DNA of 64,000 nucleotides from Planococcus donghaensis (GTDB lineage: Bacteria; Bacillota; Bacilli; Bacillales_A; Planococcaceae), in assembly GCF_001687665.2 (NCBI RefSeq), contig NZ_CP016543.2, positions 3,100,001-3,164,000 of the forward strand, read 5' to 3'. Positions within the stretch are counted from its first letter, which is position 1; the number at the start of each line of letters is the position of its first letter. Shown piece by piece: positions 52,276 to 60,898 of the stretch. The notes under the pieces were generated by a model. It was not told the origin of the DNA. It ran no database searches and saw nothing but the letters and a program-made list of their open reading frames with translations. A program made the position numbers and the translations under genes.

Positions 52276-54021
52276 TTACTTACTTAACTCTACAGCGAGC
52301 CATCCTCGCACACCATTGATAAACCAAATAGCATCATACTCTTTTAACTCTTCTTTTAAAATGATTTTTTCTTCAATTTTTTGTTGATCTAATAGGTGCT
52401 GCCTAAAAGTGCCTGCTAACAAACCACATTCTACTGGTGGCGTGAAAAATCGACCGTCTTTTTCGACTATCACATTGCCAATGGTGAATTCGGTAATTTG
52501 CTGTTTTTCATTCCATAATAAGACTGAAAAGAACTCTTTTGAATGTTCAACACTTGCCTGTTCATAAACTTCACGGTGCGTGGTTTTATGAAAAAAAAAT
52601 GGGTTTTTGCTATTTATAGGAGAACTAGCTAAGGCACATGTTACCGGTTCCTTCATCGGAGTTGTTTCTTGCGCTTGCAGTTCCAGTTCACCTTTACGAT
52701 CTACTAAAAGACGCACTTTGTAAGTTCCTTGTGGATATTGTTGGGTCAGTTTGCCCAATTCAGCTTTTACTTTTTCACTATTTCCCGGGAAATGAAAATA
52801 ATCCGAAGAGTCTTTTAGACGCGCCAAATGATACGACAACAACGGGTACTCCCCATTTTCAAGTTTTAACGATTCGAGCAATTTAAATACAGGACGTTTT
52901 GCAGTAAGTACTTCTGCTTTAGTCTGCAACTCTCGGTATTCTCCCTCAGCTGTTGAATCCCACGTAATGCCGCCGCCCACTCCGTAACGTGCTACACCTT
53001 TTTCTGCGTCAATCACAACGGTCCGGATAGGTACGTTAAAAACTGCTTCCTTTTTTGGTGTGATAAACCCGATAGCTCCGCAATAAACTTCTCTTGGTGT
53101 TTGTTCTAATTCGGCTATGTATTTCATCGTACTAATTTTCGGAGCTCCAGTAATCGAGCCACATGGGAACAGTGCATGAAACCAATCCCAAACTGTTGTG
53201 TTGTCTTTTAAATCAGCAGTGACCGTTGAAGTTAGTTGATGAACTGTTGGATAAGTCTCTACTGTGAAAAGAGGATCTGCTTTTACGCTTCCTTTTTCGG
53301 CTAAGCGACTCATGTCGTTTCGCAACAAATCCACAATCATTACGTTTTCAGCTTTTTCTTTTTCAGACGACAACAAGGTTTTTATGTGTTCTTGGTCTTC
53401 TTGTGTCGTTCGTCCTCTTGGCGCTGTGCCTTTCATGGGCTTCGCGATTAACTTGCCCTCTTCGACTTTGAAAAACAGTTCTGGCGATGCCGATAATAAA
53501 CGAAAGCGCCCTAAGTTTAAGTAAGCTCCGTAATCTGCTTGTTGGTTTCTTGCTAGCTGGTGATAAAATGCTAAGTCATCGCCAGTAAATTTTGCAGACA
53601 AGCGTTCTGTATAATTCACTTGATACGTATGGCCTTCTTCGATGGCTGTTTTGATTTGTTGGATGCCGGTTTTGTACTGTTCTACCGAACTCGCCATTTC
53701 CCAATCCGATACACGATAGGTTTCTTGTTCTTTAAAGACTAAAGGCGTTTTTTGCGGCTCTTTAAAAATGCCAAACCAAAGAAGCGGCAGTTCACCTGCC
53801 GATTGAACTTGCATTTCCGGTCGAAAAGCTGGAGCTGCTTCGTACGCCACATAACCTGCTGCATAAAATCCTTTATTCACTGCTCGTTCGACTTCCGCTA
53901 AAATATCAGCGACTTTTTCCAGTTCGTGTGTTTCAAAAACCTTGACCGGATCACTAAAATACAGCGGTTCGATGTCTCCAACACTGTTTTTAAACTCATA
54001 CAGTAGGTGAGGGTTCGTCAT
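52276..54021 (-). CDS. pabB: Aminodeoxychorismate synthase component I fused to a PabC-like lyase
   Basis: A 581-residue bifunctional enzyme of p-aminobenzoate (folate) synthesis. Residues 1-370 are the chorismate-binding PabB domain, with KPMKGTAPRGRT (about 217), LLRNDMSRLAEKGSV and PCGSITGAPKISTM (about 288). Residues ~380-581 are an aminotransferase class IV domain like aminodeoxychorismate lyase (LLSYHLARLKDSSDYFHF, ITEFTIGNVIV, ECGLLAGTFRQHLL). The fusion joins two steps of the pathway in one chain. GGGAGG before the ATG at 54021 removes 16 residues of the longest frame. The gene overlaps pabA by 26 nt. Confidence 0.9.
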   Translation of the reverse strand: MTNPHLLYEFKNSVGDIEPLYFSDPVKVFETHELEKVADILAEVERAVNKGFYAAGYVAYEAAPAFRPEMQVQSAGELPLLWFGIFKEPQKTPLVFKEQETYRVSDWEMASSVEQYKTGIQQIKTAIEEGHTYQVNYTERLSAKFTGDDLAFYHQLARNQQADYGAYLNLGRFRLLSASPELFFKVEEGKLIAKPMKGTAPRGRTTQEDQEHIKTLLSSEKEKAENVMIVDLLRNDMSRLAEKGSVKADPLFTVETYPTVHQLTSTVTADLKDNTTVWDWFHALFPCGSITGAPKISTMKYIAELEQTPREVYCGAIGFITPKKEAVFNVPIRTVVIDAEKGVARYGVGGGITWDSTAEGEYRELQTKAEVLTAKRPVFKLLESLKLENGEYPLLSYHLARLKDSSDYFHFPGNSEKVKAELGKLTQQYPQGTYKVRLLVDRKGELELQAQETTPMKEPVTCALASSPINSKNPFFFHKTTHREVYEQASVEHSKEFFSVLLWNEKQQITEFTIGNVIVEKDGRFFTPPVECGLLAGTFRQHLLDQQKIEEKIILKEELKEYDAIWFINGVRGWLAVELSK

Positions 54022-54619
54022 ATTCAGTACCTCCCTTGTTTGTTTCTTTCCACTTTTTAGCTTGCTCATAACTATTTTTCAGCATTTGAAAGCCTTCCAC
54101 CGTTAATATAGATTCCGGATGAAACTGGATGCCTTCCACTGGCAATTGGCGATGGCGAACGGCCATAATCACACCGTCTTCAGAACGAGCCGTCACTAGT
54201 AAGCATTCCGGTAGCGTATTTTCGGCCACTAACGAATGATAGCGAGTAACCGATGTTGGATTGGTGATTTTTTTAAAAAGTCCTTTTCCATCATGTGTTA
54301 GGCTAGAAACTTTGCCGTGCATGGGCTGATGGCCTTTTGTCACTATGCCGCCGAAATGTTCCACGATGGTTTGGTGCCCGAGACAAACGCCTAGTATCGG
54401 CACGTGTCCACTTAAGTTTGTTAATACGCGCTTGCTCGCTCCACTTGTTGCAGGTCGCCCCGGTCCTGGAGACAGGACGATTAAATCGGGATTTAGCGCT
54501 TCTAATTGTTTTTCTATCAATTCATCGTTTTGAAATATACGGACGGATGGATCTAGTTGCTCAAAATAATGAACCAGATTATAAGTAAATGAATCTTGGT
54601 TATCGATGATGACAATCAT
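53996..54619 (-). CDS. pabA: Aminodeoxychorismate/anthranilate synthase glutamine amidotransferase
   Basis: A 207-residue class I glutamine amidotransferase. It starts MIVIIDNQDSFTYNLVHYFEQL. The oxyanion strand is LSPGPGRPATSG (about residues 50-61), the nucleophile GVCLGHQTI has Cys near 77, and His-Glu of QFHPESILT lies near 169. It supplies ammonia to PabB; in many Bacillota the same protein also serves TrpE. AGGTG lies before the ATG at 54619; an in-frame GTG three codons upstream is less likely. Confidence 0.9.
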   Translation of the reverse strand: MIVIIDNQDSFTYNLVHYFEQLDPSVRIFQNDELIEKQLEALNPDLIVLSPGPGRPATSGASKRVLTNLSGHVPILGVCLGHQTIVEHFGGIVTKGHQPMHGKVSSLTHDGKGLFKKITNPTSVTRYHSLVAENTLPECLLVTARSEDGVIMAVRHRQLPVEGIQFHPESILTVEGFQMLKNSYEQAKKWKETNKGGTEYDEPSPTV

Positions 54620-54707
54620 GGAGCACACCTCTTACCTTCGCTTTTATAAAATCAATCAGGTGTTTTTATTATACGCTGTAGACCGCCTCAGATGGAAATG
54701 TATGCAT

Positions 54708-54747
54708 TAAAAAAGCCGGTTGTGTATCATCACAACCGGCTTTTTCA
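54708..54747. terminator. Intrinsic terminator upstream of the pab operon
   Basis: AAAAAAGCCGGTTGTG and CACAACCGGCTTTTT around TATCAT. It ends the ribT-like unit read on the minus strand. Confidence 0.85.
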
Positions 54748-54796
54748 TCGTTTTTTGTCAAATTCATCATTTGGGTTTGTGTTATTTCTAGTGTTA

Positions 54797-55144
54797 TTAA
54801 ACTCTGCACTTCATTAAAAACGCCTTTGTTGCTTCAGATGGTCTTGGTTTGCGATTGCCCATCAGTTTTTCGACACTTTCTACCATTTTATGGCCAATTC
54901 CTTCTCCTCTAAACGATGGAATGACAGTAATGTGCTGCACCGTAAAAAACTCGTCGTCTTCTATATGAACACCAATGATGCCTACGTAATAATCATTGGC
55001 CTTCCAAAAGAAAAGCTGCCAATCTGGGTGGTCATTGTATAGTTCCATCGTTTTCCTTAGTTGTTTTACATTTCGCTCTTCGGGCATGAATGCCAGCAAG
55101 CCCATCGCCACTTTTTCATGCGACCGTTTGTATCTAGTTAGCAT
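54797..55144 (-). CDS. RibT-like GNAT acetyltransferase
   Basis: A 115-residue GNAT protein resembling RibT of the Bacillus riboflavin operon: MLTRYKRSHEKVAMGLLAFMPEERNVKQL, a central FFWKANDYYVGIIGV, and acetyl-CoA motif HITVIPSFRGEGIGHKMVE (about residues 72-90). RibT is a predicted acetyltransferase of unclear role in riboflavin synthesis. No rib genes are nearby here. GGGGGAGAG decides the ATG at 55144. It follows the DUF1259-like gene by 22 nt. Confidence 0.8.
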   Translation of the reverse strand: MLTRYKRSHEKVAMGLLAFMPEERNVKQLRKTMELYNDHPDWQLFFWKANDYYVGIIGVHIEDDEFFTVQHITVIPSFRGEGIGHKMVESVEKLMGNRKPRPSEATKAFLMKCRV

Positions 55145-55166
55145 TACACTCTCCCCCATTCAGTTG

Positions 55167-55574
55167 TTACTTTACTAGTGAATTTTGCTCTATCGCGTTA
55201 AATACAGCAGATAATCTGGTAGCGAAATCTTCAGGTGATTCTTCTGAAGACATATAGATGCATACAATATTCGGGTTTATGTCCACACGTTGTTGATAGT
55301 TTATCGGCAACGGAATAGCCTGCTGGTGAAGCGTGTCTGTAAAAAGAGCTAGCTCTTCCGGGAGTAACAATATTCCTGCCTCATTAAGCGCAGTGCCATC
55401 TTCTTTAAGGTTTTTAAACGAAATATCATGATCGAGCACACAATTGAAATTTTTGTTTTGAGAAGAAATATTGATGGCCCTCGTTTTTTTGATTAGGCAT
55501 TCGCCATTTTGTACTTCTACTTCTGCATTCAGCAACACGCCAACTTGTTCGGCCAATCGCTCGAATCTATCCAC
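55167..55574 (-). CDS. DUF1259-like protein
   Basis: A 135-residue protein weakly resembling the second half of DUF1259 (LppY/LpqO) proteins: NFNCVLDHDISFK, ALNEAGILLLPEELALFTDTL, and PNIVCIYMSSEESPEDFATRLSAVFNAI near the end. The family's usual His-rich site (HNH-like) is replaced here by PLPINYQQRVD, so any metal function may be lost. AGGAGGG lies 8 nt before the GTG at 55574, which I use instead of the longer frame. It is probably co-transcribed with the ribT-like gene. Confidence 0.6.
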   Translation of the reverse strand: MDRFERLAEQVGVLLNAEVEVQNGECLIKKTRAINISSQNKNFNCVLDHDISFKNLKEDGTALNEAGILLLPEELALFTDTLHQQAIPLPINYQQRVDINPNIVCIYMSSEESPEDFATRLSAVFNAIEQNSLVK

Positions 55575-55639
55575 CCGGTTCACCCTCCTGTTTTCCCATA
55601 TCAATTTATATGGGATATTAAAATATTGTAGACACGAAA

Positions 55640-55674
55640 ACACCGAAAAGAATCCTTAGACTCTTTTCGGCGTT
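55640..55674. terminator. Hairpin upstream of the DUF1259-like gene
   Basis: ACACCGAAAAGA and TCTTTTCGGCGT pair around ATCCTTAGAC. No T run on either side is perfect. Confidence 0.55.
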
Positions 55675-55933
55675 CCTTACAGCCAAAATCATTAATGGAT
55701 TGTATGTTGTTGCGCTTTTAATTCTTGATCGAAAAGATGGTGTAAACGAAAACGCCGATTTCTCATTTAGCTATCTTTTCATAAATACTATAGGTGTAAA
55801 GTGTTTACAGACGATAAAAATTCACGACAAAAAGTTCCACCGGTTTCTGCAGCTGGAAATAGTAAGAATCTGCTTTCTCGTTCTTTTCTATCCTATACCC
55901 CGTTTTTAAAAAATAAACACTTATAAGCAAAAA
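55675..55933. other. Intergenic stretch without a credible gene
   Basis: A 69-codon plus-strand frame (55700-55909) has no ribosome site and no recognisable protein character. Nothing else was found. Confidence 0.4.
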
Positions 55934-55960
55934 TAAAAAACCGCCTCTCGGCGATTTTTC
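55934..55960 (-). terminator. Intrinsic terminator of the nrd operon
   Basis: Minus-strand CGCC-GAGA-GGCG followed by GTTTTTT, 5 nt beyond the flavodoxin stop. Confidence 0.85.
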
Positions 55961-55965
55961 ATCTT

Positions 55966-56406
55966 CTATTTAAGGAGTGCTACTAATTTCTCACAGCGAA
56001 TCACGTCTTTTGGTTGAGGCATCAATTCCACTTTCAAGCTAGCTATCAGCAATGTTTTGACGTATAACATATCTCGAAAACGATCGACCGCTCCACAAAA
56101 TTCTGCAAAAAAACGATCTCCCGTTCCGAAAACTGCTGTTTGTAACTCTTTGTTACCAAGCTGTTCAATCGCTTGATACAATCCATACATTTCTTTTGGA
56201 ATTTCACCGCTTCCCCATGTATAAGTGCCAATCAACACTTGAGCAAAATAGGGCAGTTCATCAAGCAAAAATTCTTCTACTCGGTAAAGCTCAACTGGAA
56301 TCCCTTGATTTAGCAGGGCTGTTTGCAGCATTTCTGCCAAGTGTTCTGTATTCCCAGTAACTGAAGTATAAACGATTGCTGTTCTTGGCTTATAGCTCGT
56401 CAAAGC
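55966..56406 (-). CDS. Flavodoxin at the NrdI position of the ribonucleotide reductase operon
   Basis: A 146-residue flavodoxin. The FMN phosphate loop is YTSVTGNTEHLAEML (about residues 13-27), and the isoalloxazine loops are GTYTWGSGEIP (about 61-71) and VFGTGDRFFAEFCGAVDRF (about 91-109). This is closer to ordinary flavodoxins (YkuN/YkuP) than to NrdI. It may nevertheless supply the reduced flavin needed to activate or maintain the NrdF cofactor. It overlaps the 3' end of nrdF by 17 nt with the ATG at 56406. No good ribosome site is seen, so translation is probably coupled. Confidence 0.75.
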   Translation of the reverse strand, partial: ALTSYKPRTAIVYTSVTGNTEHLAEMLQTALLNQGIPVELYRVEEFLLDELPYFAQVLIGTYTWGSGEIPKEMYGLYQAIEQLGNKELQTAVFGTGDRFFAEFCGAVDRFRDMLYVKTLLIASLKVELMPQPKDVIRCEKLVALLK

Positions 56407-57436
56407 CATTTGACTGCGACACTTTTGTGTAGGTTCTAGACTTTTGTTCAAAAAAGTCAGATTTGGTATCGTTCATCATGTCATCGCCAAACACTTGAAT
56501 CCAAGGCATTGGATTGTTGCGTTCTTCATATAAATTGTCGAGACCAAGCTGACGCAATCGTTTGTTAGCTAAGTATTCCACGTAACCTTCAAACTCTACC
56601 AAATCCAACCCTTCAATATCAGCTAAGATATAGTGTGCCCACTCTTTTTCAAGCTGCACTGCTTTATCAATGGTCGTATAAATGTATTGAATGTTTTCGT
56701 CCGTATTCAAGTCCGGATTTTCCGTCAGCATGATGCGGATAAACTGTGCGATAAAATACGCATGCTGCATTTCATCGCGTTGAATATAGCTGATCATCGT
56801 GCTGGTTTTCAGCATTTTTTGCTGACGCGCCAAATGATAGAAAAACGCAAAGCCGGCATAAAAATAAATGCCTTCTAAATTAATCGAATTGACGCTTAGC
56901 TTAAACAAGTTTTGCGGCGTTGGATTTTGACGAAATTCTTCGTATGCATCCAAAATCAACTCATTGCGTTTTTGAACAACCGGATCGCTTTTTGCTTGAT
57001 TGAAGCGTGCGTTTTGTTCACTCACGGAAACAAGTGAACTTAAAATATACGAATACGACTCGGTATGAACGGCTTCTTGTTGAGAAATTACCGCAAATAT
57101 TGCTTTAAAGCTCGAATCGGTCACGTAGTCCATTGCTTGACTCATCGTTGGTGTTTGCAAACTGTCGAGTGATGCGAGTTGTGTATTGATACGTAAAAAG
57201 ACGTCTTTTTCCACACTGCTCAAGCTATCCCATTGCTTTATATCGTCTTGCATATTGATTTCTTGCGCTTTCCAAAAGTTTGCCAACAACGCTTGGTACA
57301 AATCGTACATTTGCGGATACGCAATGTCGTTCCAATTCAATAACCCCGAAGACTGACCGTTTAACACGCCAGTCGATTTATTTGGATGTTCTGGATTTAA
57401 TAATTTAATTTTTTTTAATGGTTCATGTATTGTCAT
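56390..57436 (-). CDS. nrdF: Ribonucleotide reductase class I small (beta) subunit
   Basis: A 348-residue di-metal subunit. All metal ligands are present: Asp in ASLDSLQ (about residue 88), Glu and His in QQEAVHTESY (about 118-127, radical Tyr at +4 from His), Glu in NLEGIYFYAG (about 189) and Glu-His in QRDEMQHAYF (about 222-226). The C-terminus (QSNGFDEL) should dock on the alpha subunit. AAGGAG before the ATG at 57436 sets the start. The gene is 12 nt after nrdE. The family match does not settle whether it is class Ia or Ib; metal is Mn or Fe. Confidence 0.9.
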   Translation of the reverse strand: MTIHEPLKKIKLLNPEHPNKSTGVLNGQSSGLLNWNDIAYPQMYDLYQALLANFWKAQEINMQDDIKQWDSLSSVEKDVFLRINTQLASLDSLQTPTMSQAMDYVTDSSFKAIFAVISQQEAVHTESYSYILSSLVSVSEQNARFNQAKSDPVVQKRNELILDAYEEFRQNPTPQNLFKLSVNSINLEGIYFYAGFAFFYHLARQQKMLKTSTMISYIQRDEMQHAYFIAQFIRIMLTENPDLNTDENIQYIYTTIDKAVQLEKEWAHYILADIEGLDLVEFEGYVEYLANKRLRQLGLDNLYEERNNPMPWIQVFGDDMMNDTKSDFFEQKSRTYTKVSQSNGFDEL

Positions 57437-57448
57437 GATCATTCTCCT

Positions 57449-59734
57449 TTAGCTTTGACATGCTTCGCATTCTTCGATCTCCGCTTGTGATGTACTGCGG
57501 ACATAATAAGTCGTTTTTAAGTTTTGCTTCCACGCTTCTAAATGCAAATCCAGTAATTCTTTTGCTTTAATCGTGTGCGGCACATAAAAGTTAAAGCTAA
57601 TCGATTGATCAATATGGCGTTGACGTGCTGCATTTTGACGAATGCTCCATTTTTGATCCAGTACGTGACGAGAACGACGGTAGAAATCATACGTATGGTG
57701 ATCCAAGTCAGGCGCAGTCACTTTAAATTTGAAGTTCTTTTTCTCTTCAGCGTATTCAACAGCATAGAGCGGATCGATGCCGTCTGTTGAACCACCGATT
57801 TTCGCAGTTGATGAGTTTGGCGCAACGGCCATCATCCAGCCATTTCGAACTCCTGTTGTTGCTACTTGCTGTTGCAAGTCGTTCCAACGCTCACTCGTGT
57901 AGTTGCGGCGTTCAAAATACTCGCCTGTGTGCCATTCTGATCCGGAAAATTGACTGAACGCCCCTTTTTCTTCCGCTAATTGCATAGAAGCACGAATCGT
58001 TTGATAAGCAATTTCTTCGTATAACTTATCGGCAAACTCAACTGCTTTTTCGCTTTCCCAATGAATGCCTTCAAGCGCAAGCAAGTGGTGCCATCCAAAT
58101 GTTCCTAAACCAATTGCGCGGTATTTTTTATTTGTTACTTCAGCTTGTCCAACCGAAATCGTATTTAAATCAATAACGTTATCGAGCATGCGCGTTTGAA
58201 TCGGCACTAAACGCTCTAATACGTCTGCTTTAATTGCTCTTGGCAAGTTGATTGATGACAAATTACACACCACAAAATCGCCTGGTTTGCGAATCATAAC
58301 AAGATTGCCGTCTTCATCAGTATATTCTTTAACAATGGTTGTAGCTGACATGTTTTGCATAATTTCTGTACACAAATTACTGCAATAAATCGATGTTAAC
58401 CCGCGACCTCTCGTGTGCTTGTTCGGATTTTGACGATTGACTTCGTCGCGATAAAACATGTACGGTGTGCCGGTTTCTAGTTGCGACACCATAATGCGCG
58501 CCATAATTTCCATTGCGCGGTACGTTTTGCGCGGCAATAATGGGTGATCAACTGCCTCTTGGTATTTATCGCTAAAGTATTTGGTGTCTTTTTCATCGTA
58601 AAAATCTTCGAGTCCTAATGCGTTGCCATTCGCATCTTTCCACCCCATCACTTGCTTGACTTGATGCGGACAGAACGTATGCCACTCCCCAATGCTGCGC
58701 CCATTTTCATCTTTTTCTTGCAAACGTTCCATAAACAAATCTGGAATTGATACGCCTGTAAAAATGTCGTGTGCTTTACGACGCTCATCGCCATTGTTTG
58801 TTTTCAAATCCAAAAAGCCGTTCATGATGTCTTTATGGAAAACATCTAAGTAAATCGCGACAGCACCTTGACGCTGACCAAGCTGATCGACACTGACCGC
58901 CGTATCGTTAAGCAAACGAATCCACGGCACGACGCCTGAAGAATTGCCTTTGAATTTTTTAATATCTGAGCCTAACGCGCGCACTTTGCCGTAATAAATG
59001 CCGATGCCGCCCCCGTCTTTACTAAGACGGGCGATATCCCAATTGTTTAAATAAATACCGTCTAAAGAATCGTCTACCGTATCGATAAAGCACGATGACA
59101 ACTGCCCAAAACTTTTACCAGCATTTGATAAAGTTGGTGTAGCAACCGTCATATACAAATGACTCATCGCCCAGTATGCTTCTTTTACTAGTTCTAAGCG
59201 CTGTTCTTTTGGTTCGTTTTGCATCAATGTCATGGCAATGACCAAAAAGCGCTCTTGTGGCAGTTCAAACAAACGCCCTTCGTAATCTTTGGCTAAATAA
59301 CGGTCTGCTAACAAAAACAAGCCAATGTAATTAAACAGTAAGTCTCGCTCCGCATCGATTTCTTGTCCAAGTTCTGTGATTTCTTCTTGTGTATAAGCAG
59401 ACAGTAATTCTGTCGAATAAATCCCAACTTGCGTTAGCTCTTGAATAAGTTTGTAAAAATCGCCGTATTTCTCAGAAGCGGAATACTCCCGATGTTCTGC
59501 AGCTTTTTTGTATAAATCACTTGCATACAATTCAGCAGCTACATAGGTCCAATCGGGCTGATCCATCGTAATATGGTTTAGCGCATACAATAACGATTGT
59601 TCGCCTTTTGCTTGTTCCGCTAGTTCTCCTGCTCGCTCAAGTAGCTCTCGTGTATCTAAACCGTATACTTCTGTTGCCCGTTCAAGCGCTTTTTCGACTG
59701 AGGATATTTCCGCCGTCTCAATTTTCATGTTCAT
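57449..59734 (-). CDS. nrdE: Ribonucleotide reductase class I large (alpha) subunit
   Basis: A 761-residue catalytic subunit that reduces ribonucleotides for DNA synthesis. Visible active-site parts are SSCFIDTVDD (redox Cys, about residue 215), CSNLCTEI (radical Cys with Asn and Glu, about 425), VVCNLSSINL (second redox Cys, about 450), and the radical-transfer tyrosines in TYYVRSTSQ near 745. The tail ends CEAC-QS, the re-reduction cysteine pair. The N-terminus lacks an obvious ATP-cone, so overall activity control by dATP may be absent. Its ATG begins one base after the thioesterase stop; its AAAGGAG site lies inside that gene. Confidence 0.9.
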   Translation of the reverse strand: MNMKIETAEISSVEKALERATEVYGLDTRELLERAGELAEQAKGEQSLLYALNHITMDQPDWTYVAAELYASDLYKKAAEHREYSASEKYGDFYKLIQELTQVGIYSTELLSAYTQEEITELGQEIDAERDLLFNYIGLFLLADRYLAKDYEGRLFELPQERFLVIAMTLMQNEPKEQRLELVKEAYWAMSHLYMTVATPTLSNAGKSFGQLSSCFIDTVDDSLDGIYLNNWDIARLSKDGGGIGIYYGKVRALGSDIKKFKGNSSGVVPWIRLLNDTAVSVDQLGQRQGAVAIYLDVFHKDIMNGFLDLKTNNGDERRKAHDIFTGVSIPDLFMERLQEKDENGRSIGEWHTFCPHQVKQVMGWKDANGNALGLEDFYDEKDTKYFSDKYQEAVDHPLLPRKTYRAMEIMARIMVSQLETGTPYMFYRDEVNRQNPNKHTRGRGLTSIYCSNLCTEIMQNMSATTIVKEYTDEDGNLVMIRKPGDFVVCNLSSINLPRAIKADVLERLVPIQTRMLDNVIDLNTISVGQAEVTNKKYRAIGLGTFGWHHLLALEGIHWESEKAVEFADKLYEEIAYQTIRASMQLAEEKGAFSQFSGSEWHTGEYFERRNYTSERWNDLQQQVATTGVRNGWMMAVAPNSSTAKIGGSTDGIDPLYAVEYAEEKKNFKFKVTAPDLDHHTYDFYRRSRHVLDQKWSIRQNAARQRHIDQSISFNFYVPHTIKAKELLDLHLEAWKQNLKTTYYVRSTSQAEIEECEACQS

Positions 59735-59735
59735 A

Positions 59736-60221
59736 TCAGCACAACTCCTTTGAGTATTCGTTTACTTGCATGCGTCGTTGTTTTCGTTCTTGTGCACTTT
59801 GGAATAACTTTTTCTCTGCGTCCGTTTCAGGGATTACGCCTTTAACAGGGATTGGTTTGCCGTCACTATCGACTGCAACCATTGTCAATATTGCGGTTGT
59901 TGTTAAATTGGTCACGCCCGTTTCAATTTGTTGGCATTCTGCTTTCACATAAACTTCCATCGATGTTCTTCCTGTCGAAATGACGACTCCTTCTAAAATA
60001 AAGATGTCTCCTACTTTGGCAGAAGATAAAAAGTTCACGGTATCGATTGAAGCGGTCACAACTGCTTCTCCACTGTGCCTCATTGCGGTAATCGCCGCGA
60101 TTTCATCTATGTATGCGAGTACCGTTCCTCCAAATATTGTGCCTAAATGATTGGTATCTGGTGGCAACACCAATTTTGTTTGAACTGTTCTAGCCACGCT
60201 TGCAGCTAATGCTTCTGTCAT
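59736..60221 (-). CDS. Hotdog-fold acyl-CoA thioesterase
   Basis: A 161-residue YciA/BFIT-type thioesterase. The hotdog helix motif reads NHLGTIFGGTVLAYIDEIAAITAMRH (about residues 21-46), with catalytic Asp in YIDE. ASIDTVNFLSSAKVGDIFIL follows. It hydrolyses acyl-CoA esters. GGAGG lies 10 nt before the ATG at 60221, which is used. Its stop abuts the nrdE start, so it is the first gene behind the cobalamin riboswitch. This link to nucleotide reduction is unusual. Confidence 0.87.
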   Translation of the reverse strand: MTEALAASVARTVQTKLVLPPDTNHLGTIFGGTVLAYIDEIAAITAMRHSGEAVVTASIDTVNFLSSAKVGDIFILEGVVISTGRTSMEVYVKAECQQIETGVTNLTTTAILTMVAVDSDGKPIPVKGVIPETDAEKKLFQSAQERKQRRMQVNEYSKELC

Positions 60222-60249
60222 ACCTTCCATTCCTCCATCTCTACAAAAC

Positions 60250-60283
60250 AAAAAACCCATCCTCTCAAGGAGAGGATGGGTTT
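60250..60283 (-). terminator. Intrinsic terminator between riboswitch and thioesterase-nrd operon
   Basis: Minus-strand AAACCCATCCTCTC-CTTG-AGAGGATGGGTTTTTT, 29 nt upstream of the thioesterase ATG. It is the likely expression platform of the riboswitch. Confidence 0.85.
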
Positions 60284-60378
60284 GAAAACGCAGAATAACA
60301 TACCAAGACAGCTGAACTTAACTGCTTGCGCATCATATCTTCGTTATCCCTCTCTACTCCCGGAGAAGATCATAAACT

Positions 60379-60542
60379 TGTAACGAAGACAGGTCTCCTG
60401 GCTCGTGCGTCATCCTTTGCTATCTCCTTCCCGTCCATTGGACAGTGGGTTGTGATAGCTCGTCAGCACTTACAGTTGCGGGTACAGCTCCGGAGTTTCA
60501 CCGGATTCCCTATTAAGCCTATTTAGGCACCTTCGTTATCGA
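60379..60542 (-). ncRNA. Cobalamin (B12) riboswitch
   Basis: Read on the minus strand the aptamer shows the conserved blocks in order: GGTGCC, then GGGAATCCGGTGAAACTCCG, GCTGTACCCGCAACTGTAA, CCCACTG and the B12 box AGCCAGGAGACCTG. P1 is closed by TAACGAAG (60531-60538) with CTTCGTTA (60382-60389). A second TAACGAAG lies downstream at 60340-60347 and can compete for the same CTTCGTTA strand, so the aptamer can refold when ligand is absent. With the terminator at 60250 this predicts repression of the thioesterase-nrdEF operon by B12. Confidence 0.92.
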
Positions 60543-60898
60543 TTTCTACTATATATAGTTTTTTTTTAGAATAAAACACTAAATATTGTACTTAATAAAC
60601 TATAAACCACTTTTCCACTTTAAACAAGGGGATGATTTTAATTAGCTGTTAACTATTGTTTTAAAGTTTATTTCACAGCATTTATAGTTTTTAACGGGTT
60701 AAATTTTACACGTATCGAAAACTTTTATTCCCTAATAAGTTTCCAAAATATCTGAATGATTCTTTTATTTACAGTTATATTTCAACCCATATTAGAACAA
60801 AGATGTGTGCTATGATAATAAATTGTGATTTTAGAATATTTTTTGATACTAATTTTGGAAATATAGTAACCAAGTGTTACAGCAATTGGAGATGCACT
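60543..60898. other. AT-rich promoter region between riboswitch and MFS gene
   Basis: No gene is visible. It must contain the leftward riboswitch promoter and the rightward MFS promoter; no unambiguous pair was chosen. Confidence 0.4.

Noticed and set aside
55700-55909. 69-codon plus-strand open frame
   Set aside because: No ribosome binding site or recognisable domain, between two converging hairpins.
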